Below are positions 17,405 through 26,861 of a stretch of 39,642 nucleotides of DNA, one piece after another. The notes beneath the pieces are model-generated. The model did not search any database. It worked only from the letters and a program-made list of their open reading frames with translations, and was not told where the DNA came from. This stretch comes from an uncultured Clostridia bacterium (GTDB lineage: Bacteria; Bacillota; Clostridia; Christensenellales; CAG-917). A program made the position numbers and the translations under genes. The stretch is from the NCBI GenBank assembly GCA_947589395.1, contig CANQAA010000004.1:1-39642 (forward strand), read 5' to 3'. Positions within the stretch are counted from its first letter, which is position 1; each line of letters opens with the position of its first letter.

Positions 17405-17422
17405 AATATGCCTTCGCATATT
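17405..17422. promoter_or_regulatory. Inverted repeat AATATGC-CTTC-GCATATT upstream of yesN
   Basis: Perfect 7-bp arms; same ATATGC/GCATAT half-sites as 16112-16138. Confidence 0.4.
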
Positions 17423-17455
17423 ATCGAAAAAACTCAATGCATGTCGCATTTCCAT

Positions 17456-17503
17456 CGCAAAAAAGCAAAGTTCGGCTCCGCCGGGATATGCGGCGGAGCC
17501 GAA
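17456..17503 (-). terminator. Rho-independent terminator of the surface-protein operon
   Basis: TTCGGCTCCGCCG-N7-CGGCGGAGCCGAA (13-bp stem) followed on the minus strand by CTTTGCTTTTTTGC. Confidence 0.88.
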
Positions 17504-17536
17504 TCGCTCAAATTTCAATTACGTTTTGACCCGCTC

Positions 17537-20419
17537 TCACGCGATCCTCTTCTTTTTGAGGACGATGAGCACGATCGCCACTATCAACGCAACGCCTGCC
17601 ACGCCGCCGACGACTCCGCCGACTATCGCGCCGACGTTGGTCTTCTTGTCTGCGGGCTTTTGATCGGAAGGAGCGGAGGGAGTTTGTCCGCCGGGTTGTT
17701 GCTCGTCCGCCACAGTGATCTGCTTCGTCACGGTCGTCTCGTTGCCATAGGCGTCCTGAGCGGTGACGGTGACCGTGTAGGTGCCCGCCTTCTCCGCCGT
17801 GAACTTGCCTTCTGCAAATGCGATATCCTCTTCGCCGAGCTTTACGCTCACTTCATAAGTCGCGCCTGCATACGCATTGTCCTTGACAGCCGCCTGCACC
17901 TCGACTTGCGCGCCCTTCTCTGCCGTTTCGGGAGCTGTAACTGTGAGTTCGGGAGCGGTCTCGTCGTTTGCCTCGAGATAGACTTCGTACGCGGTCTTGT
18001 ATATCCTGGTGTTTTTGAAGGTAACTTGATTTATCGCGTCCGCATGGATGTGGAAGTCGCCGGGCTTCACGCCGCTCTTTTCAAGGTCGATGACAAACGT
18101 CGCGGTCGTTCCCGCCTCAACGGTCAGATCCTCAAAGGGGTTGCCGTCCTTGTCGAGCAGTCTGCCCGCGTCGTTTGCGCCGAACCAACGCAGTCCGCCG
18201 CCGGCTGTGAACTCGAAGCGCACATTGGTCAGGTCGACGTCCTTCTCGCCCGCTTCAACTGTGACGGAGAGATATTTGCCCTGCGCTTTTGAGAGGTTGC
18301 CAGCATATCCGACGTAGGTATACGCTGTCGTGTCCGCAGCGACAACGAGATCGTCTTCGAATCCAAAGTACTCTTCCTCGTTGAAGCTGTCCGTCGCAAG
18401 CGCTCTGTTCAAGACCTCGATCCTCGTGACTTTGAAGGGTCCGGTCGCTGTGTTGCTCGTATGAACGTGGCATTCCTTTGCCTTTGTTATGCCGGAAGCT
18501 ACGAGGTCGATATAGACCGTCTGAGGCTCGTTAGTTACAAACGTGACGTCCGAAAGTTTTTGTCCGTTTGTGAGGATGATCATTTTATCGGTTTCGGTAT
18601 TGTGATCTCCGCCGCCCCAAATGGTGAGAGAGTCTACAAACGCAAGTCTCAAATTGTCAAAACTCGTGTCGTCATCAAGTTTTGTGAGCTCGAGCGCAAG
18701 CACGTTGCCTCTCATATCCGCGTCGTTGAGGAACCAATATCCCGCATACAAATAGTTGGGATCGCCCGCACTCGGATTGGGAGTGAATGTGAACAATGCC
18801 GCGCTTTCCTCGTTTTTGTAGACGGAAGTCTCGTTGTAGACGTCGTCCGCAAGCAGGATCTCGTCGATGTAGAGTCTGCCCGTACCCGTCCAATAGAGGT
18901 CGATGGTGTCCACAGCGCCGCCCGCAGAAAAGAGCTTGCTCTCGGCGATGTCGACGATGAGGTAGTCCCACTCGCCGCCCGTGTACAGCGTGCTCTCCTT
19001 GAGCGCGTTGACCTTGCGGGTGGAGTCACGCTTTAGGTCGTTATAATAAACTATGCTCGGGCTCGCCGTCGGCGTGGGAGTAAGAGAGAAACGGAAATTG
19101 TCGAGGGTCGCGCCGTTTTCGACCTTCATCTTGAGGAGGACGTATTTTGCGACCGTCAGCTCTCTCGCCTGTATCTTGAGGTTGATATAGTCCGTCGTTG
19201 CTTCAAACACCGCCGCGCCGTTTTCAACTTTGACGTTTTTGTCGGTGCTGTAGGAGAGGCGATAGAAAATGCCTGCGTCCTCAAGTCCCGGCATCGCGAT
19301 GGCGGCGTCATAATCGCTGCCAATCGTCGCTTGAGCAAGCGAGAAATCGTCAAGCACCTTTGCGTTTGCAAGGTCGGGGAGAGGATCGCCCGTCGTCGCG
19401 GGAACTTCGAGATTTGTGTAGAAGATCCTGTCAACTTGCGCGCTCGTTTCTCCGTCATATTCGAACTTGAACTGGCAAGTTTCTGGTTGAACTTCGATCG
19501 TTTCGCCGCTCACGACAGTCGCAGCCGCGCCAAACGCGTCGTCCGCCGCCGCAAATGAGACTTTGAGGTTTTCAACGTCGCCTGTCGCCTCAACAACGGC
19601 GTATCTGAAGTCGCCTGCGGTCTTGTTCGTGTGCTTGACGGTGAGGGTCGTGCCCGCCGTGAGGACGTTGGGTTGCACGATGTAGCCTCTGGCGCTACCT
19701 GCCCACCAGCCGCCGCTCATGGTCGCGTCGACCGTCTTGCCGCCAGTGAACCCGTTGATGAGGTTTGACGCCGCGTCGGTCTCTTCGTCGCCGCTCTCAT
19801 TTGAGGTCTTGTACACCTTGTTGATCTCGATCGTGCCGGAAGCTCCCGCCGCCGCAAAGAGGTGCACGCCGACGATCCTGCCGTCGTTCACTTTGTTTTC
19901 GGAAGGCGTTCCGTCGGTATTGTTGTACACTTCCTCGTCTTCATAGCTCAGCGCATAGTTGATGACGTACTTTTGCCACTCGGTCGTGAGAGCGGGAAGG
20001 TCGTCGCCGTTTGCGTCCTTGAGCTCGCTCAAAGGCTTGCTGTACACTTGATGCTGATCGCCATAACGGCTGCCGTACATGAGCTCGTCAAGCGTGACGT
20101 CGCCCTTTGGCGCGCGCATCTCAAACACGATGTTCACGACGGACGCGCTGTCCATGCCCTTGCCCTCTTTGAAGATGGGATCGTCTGCCGTGCCGCTGTC
20201 TGCCGCAGTAAATTCCACATGCAGATAGGGTTTTTCAAGCGTCATCCCCGTTGCGGTGATGTCGCCCGTCAAATCGCCGAACTCCTCGAAGGAAGAGTCG
20301 AATCTGTCGTCGAACACTCTATTCTCGGCAAAAGCGACGCCCATCGTCATGCCAAACGACAAACAGACTGCCATGATGACGACAACGCCCGCCAAAAAGA
20401 ATTTTGATGTCCTTTTCAT
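17537..20419 (-). CDS. Large secreted surface protein with repeated beta-sandwich (CBM-like) modules, an Ig-like domain and a C-terminal TM anchor
   Basis: Signal peptide; tandem modules; AYGNETTVTKQITV Ig-like domain; C-terminus VGAIVGGVVGGVAGVALIVAIVLIVLKKKRIA; SD AGGAGG. Confidence 0.8.
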   Translation of the reverse strand: MKRTSKFFLAGVVVIMAVCLSFGMTMGVAFAENRVFDDRFDSSFEEFGDLTGDITATGMTLEKPYLHVEFTAADSGTADDPIFKEGKGMDSASVVNIVFEMRAPKGDVTLDELMYGSRYGDQHQVYSKPLSELKDANGDDLPALTTEWQKYVINYALSYEDEEVYNNTDGTPSENKVNDGRIVGVHLFAAAGASGTIEINKVYKTSNESGDEETDAASNLINGFTGGKTVDATMSGGWWAGSARGYIVQPNVLTAGTTLTVKHTNKTAGDFRYAVVEATGDVENLKVSFAAADDAFGAAATVVSGETIEVQPETCQFKFEYDGETSAQVDRIFYTNLEVPATTGDPLPDLANAKVLDDFSLAQATIGSDYDAAIAMPGLEDAGIFYRLSYSTDKNVKVENGAAVFEATTDYINLKIQARELTVAKYVLLKMKVENGATLDNFRFSLTPTPTASPSIVYYNDLKRDSTRKVNALKESTLYTGGEWDYLIVDIAESKLFSAGGAVDTIDLYWTGTGRLYIDEILLADDVYNETSVYKNEESAALFTFTPNPSAGDPNYLYAGYWFLNDADMRGNVLALELTKLDDDTSFDNLRLAFVDSLTIWGGGDHNTETDKMIILTNGQKLSDVTFVTNEPQTVYIDLVASGITKAKECHVHTSNTATGPFKVTRIEVLNRALATDSFNEEEYFGFEDDLVVAADTTAYTYVGYAGNLSKAQGKYLSVTVEAGEKDVDLTNVRFEFTAGGGLRWFGANDAGRLLDKDGNPFEDLTVEAGTTATFVIDLEKSGVKPGDFHIHADAINQVTFKNTRIYKTAYEVYLEANDETAPELTVTAPETAEKGAQVEVQAAVKDNAYAGATYEVSVKLGEEDIAFAEGKFTAEKAGTYTVTVTAQDAYGNETTVTKQITVADEQQPGGQTPSAPSDQKPADKKTNVGAIVGGVVGGVAGVALIVAIVLIVLKKKRIA

Positions 20420-20483
20420 AAAATATCCTCCTGATTATAATTTTTGTTTTCCTTGCGCACTGTCGTGCGATAAGTTCGAAGTT

Positions 20484-23090
20484 TTATTCGCCGTAGACGT
20501 AAAGCTCGGAGAGTTGCGCGCCGTAGTTGCCGTTTGATTGGTTGGAATACCACTGCAACTTGACGTATCTTCCCCTCACGCCTGAGGGCAGCTCTATGGA
20601 GATATTGTTGCCCTTCATCGGATCGAAGAGATAGTCCTCCTTTGCGACGAGAGTTTCAAAATCGTTGCCGTTTTCGCTCACAAGGATCTCTATGCCCTGC
20701 GTGCGCGCCTCCCAAGTGAGAAGAGGGGGCAAGCACATCACGATGTACTTGAGCGTATACACAGCTCCCAGATCCACCGTGAACGTGGCGTTTTTGGCTT
20801 TTGCCTCCCAATATGTGTTGTCGTTGCCGTCGACAAGTTGGCTTGCGACATAGACGTCGTTGTGCTCGCTCGCGTCCAAAATGGCCTTGTTTGTGGAAAG
20901 CGAGTTGGGATAGAACTTCATTTCGCCTATTTCGAGTTTGTCCATTGCTTTCAGCCCTTCCGTCCTGAAGAAGCGGAGCTGAAGCTTTGTGTAGCCACTC
21001 GTAACAGAGCCCAACTTGAAGTCGACGTAGTTGCCCTTTGCGGGAGTCACCGTGACCGTCTCGGTCGAGCCGAACGCGAGATATTTGTCGTTGGACTCGT
21101 TATATCTGAAGGTTTTGATAGTATATTCCTTGACGTAAACGGAGCTTTCGGGCAGATACAGCCTCATCACGCCGGGCAGGACGCTCTTGCCGAAATCAAT
21201 CGTGAGCGCGATGAATTCGTCCGCCTCTCCCGTCCAATCTTTGGCGATGAAAGAGGCGTTCCTGTCGCCGTCAAACAGTTTGCTCGAGGGAGATTGCGCG
21301 TTGTCAAAATCCACGTCGTCCGCGTCGAGCGAGTCCGTCGTGCGCGTGCCGTGCCCGTGTCTCACGCTGACGGTCGCGTCCGCCATGTCGAGCTTAACGC
21401 CCATATATGTCTCGGTGATGTCCAAAATGGAAAACTCCGGCACTTCCAAGCCCTGCTGAGTGTGGGTCGGGACGTTTTTGGAATTCACTTGATCGTTTTG
21501 AAGCTTCAATTTGTACGGCAGCTCGAACAGCGACCCCGAAGCCGCGTTTCCGCCCGCGACCGTCACGTTGCTCACATAGTTTTCGGCGGCGAGGGAGAGC
21601 CCCGCTACGTCCGTCACGTTTTTGTCGCCAAAGGTGACGTTTGTGATCGCGACGTTGCTGACCACGCACTGATTGCTGTCGCCCATGATGTGCGATTGCA
21701 AGGTGTCGGCAAACTCGATGACTTTCACGTTGTCTATCTTGACCCCGTCCACAGTGCCGCGCACGCCCGCCGAACTCGTCCAATTGACGTTGTAGGCGAT
21801 CACGATGTCGATGAACAGATCGTCCGTGCCCTGAAGCTGGTTGTCGCCCCTGTTGAACGCCTGCTCAACGGTTATGTTTTGATATGTGACGTTGGTTATT
21901 GCGGCGTCGTCGCAGTTGTGAATGGACAAAGCCGCCTTGTGATAGTTGTGCAATATCGTTATGTTTTTGAAGGTGATATCCCTCATTATCTCGCCGTTCG
22001 TTTCATAGCCCACTTCGCAGCTCTGCGCAAGGTCCGTCCACACGGTGACGCCGTCAAAGACAACGTCGTCCGTCGTGCCCCTGTCCACGTTTTTGACGAC
22101 GAGCGAGTCGTCCCAAGTGCGCACGAAACCGCCCTTGACTTCGACGTCCGAGCAGGACTGCACCGAAATGCCGTCGCCGTTGCCGCGCGCGGTGATGATG
22201 TGCAAGTTGTCGACGTCCACGCCCTCGCACTTATATAGCGTGACCGCCCAGCCTGCGGGATCGAACAGGGATATGCCCTCGATCTTGACGTTTTTGCAGG
22301 AACGAAGCTCGATGGGCAATGTGTATTCGCTATCCTTCGTGCGGCTGTATACCTCGCCGGAAATTATGCCTCTGCCTCTGATGGTTATGTTTTCGAGCAA
22401 TTCCGCCCTCACCTGTCCGTAGATGTACGCGCCGCCCGCGAGATACAGCGTGTCGCCGCTCGTCATCGGGATCGCGCCCGCGTCGTAAACGCCGGGACCG
22501 ATGTATATCGTGTTCTCGGGAACGCTGTCGGATGATATTGGATCTTCCTCGATGGGGTTTGCAAAAATGTGCAAAGCGTTGTCCGCCGCAACTTCGTTTT
22601 CATCGGACGTCTTTTTGAATTCAAAAGTGTAGTTTGCGGGATATTCAAGCTCGAACTCGGCAATGTTTCCGTTGATATTTGGCGTGACGCCATATTCCAA
22701 CGGCCTCACGACGACGTCGCTTATCGCGCTTGTGCCCTTCACTTCCACCTTCATTTTCACTTTGCCTTCGAAGTCGAAAATGACGACGGGATTTTTCGTG
22801 GAGGGTTCGCCAAACGAGAAGGTCCTGTTGTGATTGACTCTCGTCTCGTACACGAACAGCTCCTCGTCGTTCACGCTAACGCTGACGTCTTCGGACGACT
22901 GCATGAGATTGGGGCCCTCGTACGTCACGAGCTTCGTTTCGGTGACCGTCCTGTCCTTGACGGGATGCTCCGAAGCGACGGGCGCGGGAGGCGCGGGGTT
23001 TTTGTTTTTGTCTGCGCCGCATGCGACCAAAACCGTCAAACAAAGCGCGAGCGTGAGCGCGATCAAAATTGCCGAAATTTTTCTTTTCAT
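20484..23090 (-). CDS. Secreted lipoprotein, right-handed beta-helix glycoside hydrolase (GH49 or GH28-like) with C-terminal F5/8 type C-like domains
   Basis: Lipobox LTVLVACG; N-terminal beta-sandwich, IYIGPGVYDAGAIPMTSGDTLYLAGGAYIYGQ, NGDGISVQSC, WDDSLVVKN; two F5/8C-like modules (SKLFDGDRNASF, SQLVDGNDNTYWEA); start MKRKIS at 23090. Confidence 0.75.
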   Translation of the reverse strand: MKRKISAILIALTLALCLTVLVACGADKNKNPAPPAPVASEHPVKDRTVTETKLVTYEGPNLMQSSEDVSVSVNDEELFVYETRVNHNRTFSFGEPSTKNPVVIFDFEGKVKMKVEVKGTSAISDVVVRPLEYGVTPNINGNIAEFELEYPANYTFEFKKTSDENEVAADNALHIFANPIEEDPISSDSVPENTIYIGPGVYDAGAIPMTSGDTLYLAGGAYIYGQVRAELLENITIRGRGIISGEVYSRTKDSEYTLPIELRSCKNVKIEGISLFDPAGWAVTLYKCEGVDVDNLHIITARGNGDGISVQSCSDVEVKGGFVRTWDDSLVVKNVDRGTTDDVVFDGVTVWTDLAQSCEVGYETNGEIMRDITFKNITILHNYHKAALSIHNCDDAAITNVTYQNITVEQAFNRGDNQLQGTDDLFIDIVIAYNVNWTSSAGVRGTVDGVKIDNVKVIEFADTLQSHIMGDSNQCVVSNVAITNVTFGDKNVTDVAGLSLAAENYVSNVTVAGGNAASGSLFELPYKLKLQNDQVNSKNVPTHTQQGLEVPEFSILDITETYMGVKLDMADATVSVRHGHGTRTTDSLDADDVDFDNAQSPSSKLFDGDRNASFIAKDWTGEADEFIALTIDFGKSVLPGVMRLYLPESSVYVKEYTIKTFRYNESNDKYLAFGSTETVTVTPAKGNYVDFKLGSVTSGYTKLQLRFFRTEGLKAMDKLEIGEMKFYPNSLSTNKAILDASEHNDVYVASQLVDGNDNTYWEAKAKNATFTVDLGAVYTLKYIVMCLPPLLTWEARTQGIEILVSENGNDFETLVAKEDYLFDPMKGNNISIELPSGVRGRYVKLQWYSNQSNGNYGAQLSELYVYGE

Positions 23091-23199
23091 AAATCTATCC
23101 ACCTTATCCCACTATTTATGCTAACAAAATACTTTCTCTCTTTAAACCTGTCAAAACTGCAATTATGTCCGAAAAATTGCATATTTTCAGGGTTTTGAG

Positions 23200-24870
23200 C
23201 TACTCGCCCGCATCGTACGCGAGCTTTGCTTGCGCGTTTTCGTCAAATTTTTCCCATTCCGATTTGGGAGTAAGTTTGAGAGTTGCGCCCGTCGCCGAGC
23301 CGCTTTTTATCGTCAGTCCTTCCACATACGCGACGGACTTGAGCGTCAGCGTCTTCGAGTCTGCCGCTATGGCCTCGCCCTTGTACGTCAAAGCCTCAAT
23401 TCTCACGCCGTTTATCGTGTGCACGGTGTAGTCTCGCGAGTCGTAACAGCCGTTCACGGTTATCTTGAGCTTGTTGTTGCCGCCTATCACGAGCACGTTT
23501 GATATCAAGACGTCCTCTATGCTGCCAAGCCCCGTCACCGCGTGCTGATCCGACCACGTCGCGGAATATAGGTTGCGAATGTCTATGAGCTCGCTGTTTC
23601 CGCCCGCGTCGCCCAAACCCATCGACGCGTCCTCCACCGTTATGTTTTCCCACTTGACGCGCTTTATGCGCGCGTTGTTGGCGTTGTGAATGCTCATCAC
23701 GGGCTTGTGCAGGGCGTGCAAAACCGTGACGTTTTCAAACGTCACGTCCTCGAAGACCTCGCCCACCGTCTCGTAGCCTATCTCCATTGACTGCGCAAGA
23801 TCCGTCCAAATGACGCAATCCTCGAACTTGATGTTCCTCGTCTCGCCGTAGACGCTTCGGTCGCTCCACTTGGGATAGTTTTTGACCACGAGCGAGTCGT
23901 CCCAGCTCCTCACAAAACAGCCCTTCACTTCAACATCCTTGCAGGATTGTAAAGATATACCGTCGCCGTTCGAGCGCGAGGATATTATTTTGATATTCTC
24001 TATAGAAGAGTTTTCAACAAAATAGAAGTTGACGCACCAGCCCGCAGGATCGAGACAGAACACGTCCTTCAAAGTCACGTTTTTGCAATTGTTGAACTCG
24101 AGCGGCACTGTCACGCGATAGTTTGTCCCCGCGTCTCTGATAAAAGCGCTGCCGTCTATCACGCCTCTGCCGTATATGACTATATTCGACGCGCCGTCCG
24201 CGATGAATTTTGCCCTGACCACAGCGCCTTCCTTGATGTGCACGGCAGTGTTGGAACTTAGCCGCACTTCGTTGCTTGAACTTATGCGCGGGTCGTTTTC
24301 ATGCGTGTGCAGACCCGGCTCGAACGTGATGACGTTTGATATGTCGCTCGGCGCGTCATAGTCGTAGTCGTTCACGAAAATGTGTATCGTCCTGTGCCTG
24401 TCCCCGCCGAGCTCGAGCGCGTACTGCCCGACGCTGTTCAGCGTGAACGTCACCGTGTTTTTCTCAAAGTCCGTGCTCGTTTGCACCCCTGCGGCGATGG
24501 GTCTCACGACAGATTCGCCGACAAGAGGCTCGTTGCAGACGACTTTCAGTTTTGCCCTTCCCTTGAGAGAAAAACTGAGCGCGCCCGCCTCCTCCCGTTG
24601 ATAGTTGGAGGCATTCCAAACCTGCGAGGAGTTGACCATGACTTTGTACACGCCAAGTTCGACGTCGCCCGCAAACACCCTCGCGCCCGAGTAGCTCTCA
24701 ACGCCGTCGGGCACGGGCATATAACCGAGAATGCTCTGCTCTTTTTCTTGCTCGACGATATCGGGCGGGGTCTCGGGCTGTTGGGGGCGAGACGAACACG
24801 CGACAAGCAAGAGAAGCGCCGCCGCCAAGACCATCGCCGTTATCACGATCCCAATAGCACGTTTTTTCAT
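23200..24870 (-). CDS. Secreted lipoprotein, right-handed beta-helix glycoside hydrolase, paralogue without F5/8C domains
   Basis: Lipobox LLLVACSS; NGDGISLQSC, WDDSLVVKN, WTDLAQSMEIGYETVGE shared with 20484..23090; start MKKRAIG at 24870 with SD AAAGGTG. Confidence 0.75.
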   Translation of the reverse strand: MKKRAIGIVITAMVLAAALLLLVACSSRPQQPETPPDIVEQEKEQSILGYMPVPDGVESYSGARVFAGDVELGVYKVMVNSSQVWNASNYQREEAGALSFSLKGRAKLKVVCNEPLVGESVVRPIAAGVQTSTDFEKNTVTFTLNSVGQYALELGGDRHRTIHIFVNDYDYDAPSDISNVITFEPGLHTHENDPRISSSNEVRLSSNTAVHIKEGAVVRAKFIADGASNIVIYGRGVIDGSAFIRDAGTNYRVTVPLEFNNCKNVTLKDVFCLDPAGWCVNFYFVENSSIENIKIISSRSNGDGISLQSCKDVEVKGCFVRSWDDSLVVKNYPKWSDRSVYGETRNIKFEDCVIWTDLAQSMEIGYETVGEVFEDVTFENVTVLHALHKPVMSIHNANNARIKRVKWENITVEDASMGLGDAGGNSELIDIRNLYSATWSDQHAVTGLGSIEDVLISNVLVIGGNNKLKITVNGCYDSRDYTVHTINGVRIEALTYKGEAIAADSKTLTLKSVAYVEGLTIKSGSATGATLKLTPKSEWEKFDENAQAKLAYDAGE

Positions 24871-24920
24871 ATTCGCACCTTTATCATATCGTTTTTGAGC
24901 GTTAAACACGCTATTTTGCG

Positions 24921-26861
24921 CTATGCCAACTTTATGTTGAGTTTGCTGTCGTACACCGAAACGCTTGTCATATCGATGCCCAAGCTCGCCTTTTGATCCT
25001 TGCAAAGCGAGGCGGGAATTGTGAGAGTCTTGTCAAGATATTTGCATCTGACAAATTTCTCTTCGCCAAAATCTATCTCTTCCTCGCACTCGGCCTCGAT
25101 GTCATCGCCCTCGATAAAGCGCTCCACTCTCAGCGTAAGCGGCACGCCGAACACCTTGCGGTCGCTCACTCCTATCAGCCTCTTTGCGAGCTCGTCCGGG
25201 CAAGGAACGCTCTTCCCTTCGAATTCGAACTCCAACGCGAACTTGAACCCCGCTCTCTTTTGCTCCTTGCTTGGGCTCACCTTTTTGAAGACTCCCTCGA
25301 GCTCGTTGACGGGATCGAACTTCGCCTTGACAAGCTCGTCGCCTCTATAAAAGTCCGCAGATTTCAAATCTATACTTATGGACTTCGGAAGTTCGCTCGC
25401 AAGCGCAAACGCGACTCCGCCTCCCGCTCGCAAGATATAGAGGTCGCCCTCTTTCACGCTGTCTATCAACTCCGCCTGCACGGGGATATCTCCGCCCGCG
25501 CTAACCCCAAAAATGGGAGCTCTCATCACATACTCGCCGGACAGCTCCTCAAGCGCCTTTGGCAAAGTAAGTTCCGCGCCCATGACGCAGAGTTTTCCCT
25601 CGCTCGCCACGACGTCGAACTCGCAAAATTCGGGCACTCGCTTGCAAACGGACTCCTCCGTCTCGGCGTCGAAGAAATGCAGGCTGCCTTTTTTGGGAAG
25701 CACGCGGATCTTGTCCCCGACGCGATATGAAAGCAGTCCCGCAAGTTTGACGATGAACGCGTCCGAGATGTCCTCGAAGCGCAAGTAAAGCAAGGTTTCG
25801 CTGCCCAAAAGCTCGATCTGCGTGATCGTCGCCTCAATTCCGTCCTCGTTCAGCTCGAATTCTTCCGGGCGAACGCCCAAGATCATCTTTTTGCCGTGCG
25901 CATACGCTCTTTCAAGCAATATGAGCTCGGACGAGTCGACAATGAGCTCCTTTGACAAGTCCTCGCCAAAGCGTATTTTGGCGCGCTCCCCCATTTCGGA
26001 TATCTGCGCCGCAAAAAAGTTCATGGGCGGCGTGCCGATGAAGCCCGCCACAAATTTGTTGTCGGGATATTTATACAAGTTTATCGGCGTGTCGATCTGT
26101 TGAACGAAGCCGTCCTTCATGACGACGATCCTGTCGCCCATCGTCATCGCTTCGGTCTGATCGTGCGTGACGTAGATGAAAGTGGTCTGAAGACGGCTGT
26201 GCAAAGCGGAGATCTCCGCTCTCATCTGCGTGCGCAACTTCGCGTCCAAATTCGAAAGCGGCTCGTCCAGCAAAAACACCTTCGGCTCTCTGACGATCGC
26301 TCTGCCAAGCGCAACTCTTTGGCGTTGACCGCCGCTCATCGCGCCCGGTTTTTTCTTGAGATAGTCGCTGAGTCCAAGAATTTCAGCCACAGCGAGCACT
26401 TTTTGAGCGTTGCGTTTTTTTGCCGTGCGCCTCAGCTTGAACTCCTCCTTGACGCGCTCGCTCTGCGCCTTTTTTTCCTCTTTGCCCGCCGTGCGCGAAA
26501 AAGCCATTGAAAGCCGCTTTTTGATTTGCATTTTGAGATCGTCGTTCGCGCTCATCTTGAGGGGAAACGCGATGTTGTCAAACACGGTCATGTGCGGATA
26601 AAGCGCGTAGTTTTGAAAGACCATCGCCGTGTCGCGCTCCTTGCAGTCCACGTCGTTGACGACGCGCCCGTCAATGAAAAGTTGCCCTGCGGAGATCTCC
26701 TCGAGCCCCGCGATCATTCTGAGCGTGGTCGATTTGCCGCACCCGGAGGGTCCCACGAACACCACGAACTCTTTGTCCTCGATGTTCATGGAAAAGTCGT
26801 TGACGGCCTTTGTGCCGTTTGGATAAACTTTGTAAATGTTTTTTAGTGTCACGTCTGCCAT
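24921..26861 (-). CDS. ABC transporter ATPase of the MsmX/UgpC type, enlarged (646 aa)
   Basis: Walker A GPSGCGKSTTLRMIAGLE, signature MSGGQRQRVALGRAIVR, Walker B VFLLDEPLSNLDAKLR; about 45-aa basic insertion before the signature and a long C-terminal extension. Confidence 0.93.
   Translation of the reverse strand: MADVTLKNIYKVYPNGTKAVNDFSMNIEDKEFVVFVGPSGCGKSTTLRMIAGLEEISAGQLFIDGRVVNDVDCKERDTAMVFQNYALYPHMTVFDNIAFPLKMSANDDLKMQIKKRLSMAFSRTAGKEEKKAQSERVKEEFKLRRTAKKRNAQKVLAVAEILGLSDYLKKKPGAMSGGQRQRVALGRAIVREPKVFLLDEPLSNLDAKLRTQMRAEISALHSRLQTTFIYVTHDQTEAMTMGDRIVVMKDGFVQQIDTPINLYKYPDNKFVAGFIGTPPMNFFAAQISEMGERAKIRFGEDLSKELIVDSSELILLERAYAHGKKMILGVRPEEFELNEDGIEATITQIELLGSETLLYLRFEDISDAFIVKLAGLLSYRVGDKIRVLPKKGSLHFFDAETEESVCKRVPEFCEFDVVASEGKLCVMGAELTLPKALEELSGEYVMRAPIFGVSAGGDIPVQAELIDSVKEGDLYILRAGGGVAFALASELPKSISIDLKSADFYRGDELVKAKFDPVNELEGVFKKVSPSKEQKRAGFKFALEFEFEGKSVPCPDELAKRLIGVSDRKVFGVPLTLRVERFIEGDDIEAECEEEIDFGEEKFVRCKYLDKTLTIPASLCKDQKASLGIDMTSVSVYDSKLNIKLA

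Noticed and set aside
20455-20470. Short hairpin GCGCAC-TGTC-GTGCGA between 20484 and 20419 as a terminator
   Set aside because: No U-run follows on the transcribed strand; more likely incidental or a minor processing site.
20838-22238. Long plus-strand ORF of 466 aa opposite the beta-helix gene
   Set aside because: Antisense shadow ORF from codon bias; the minus-strand protein has clear signal peptide and domain motifs.
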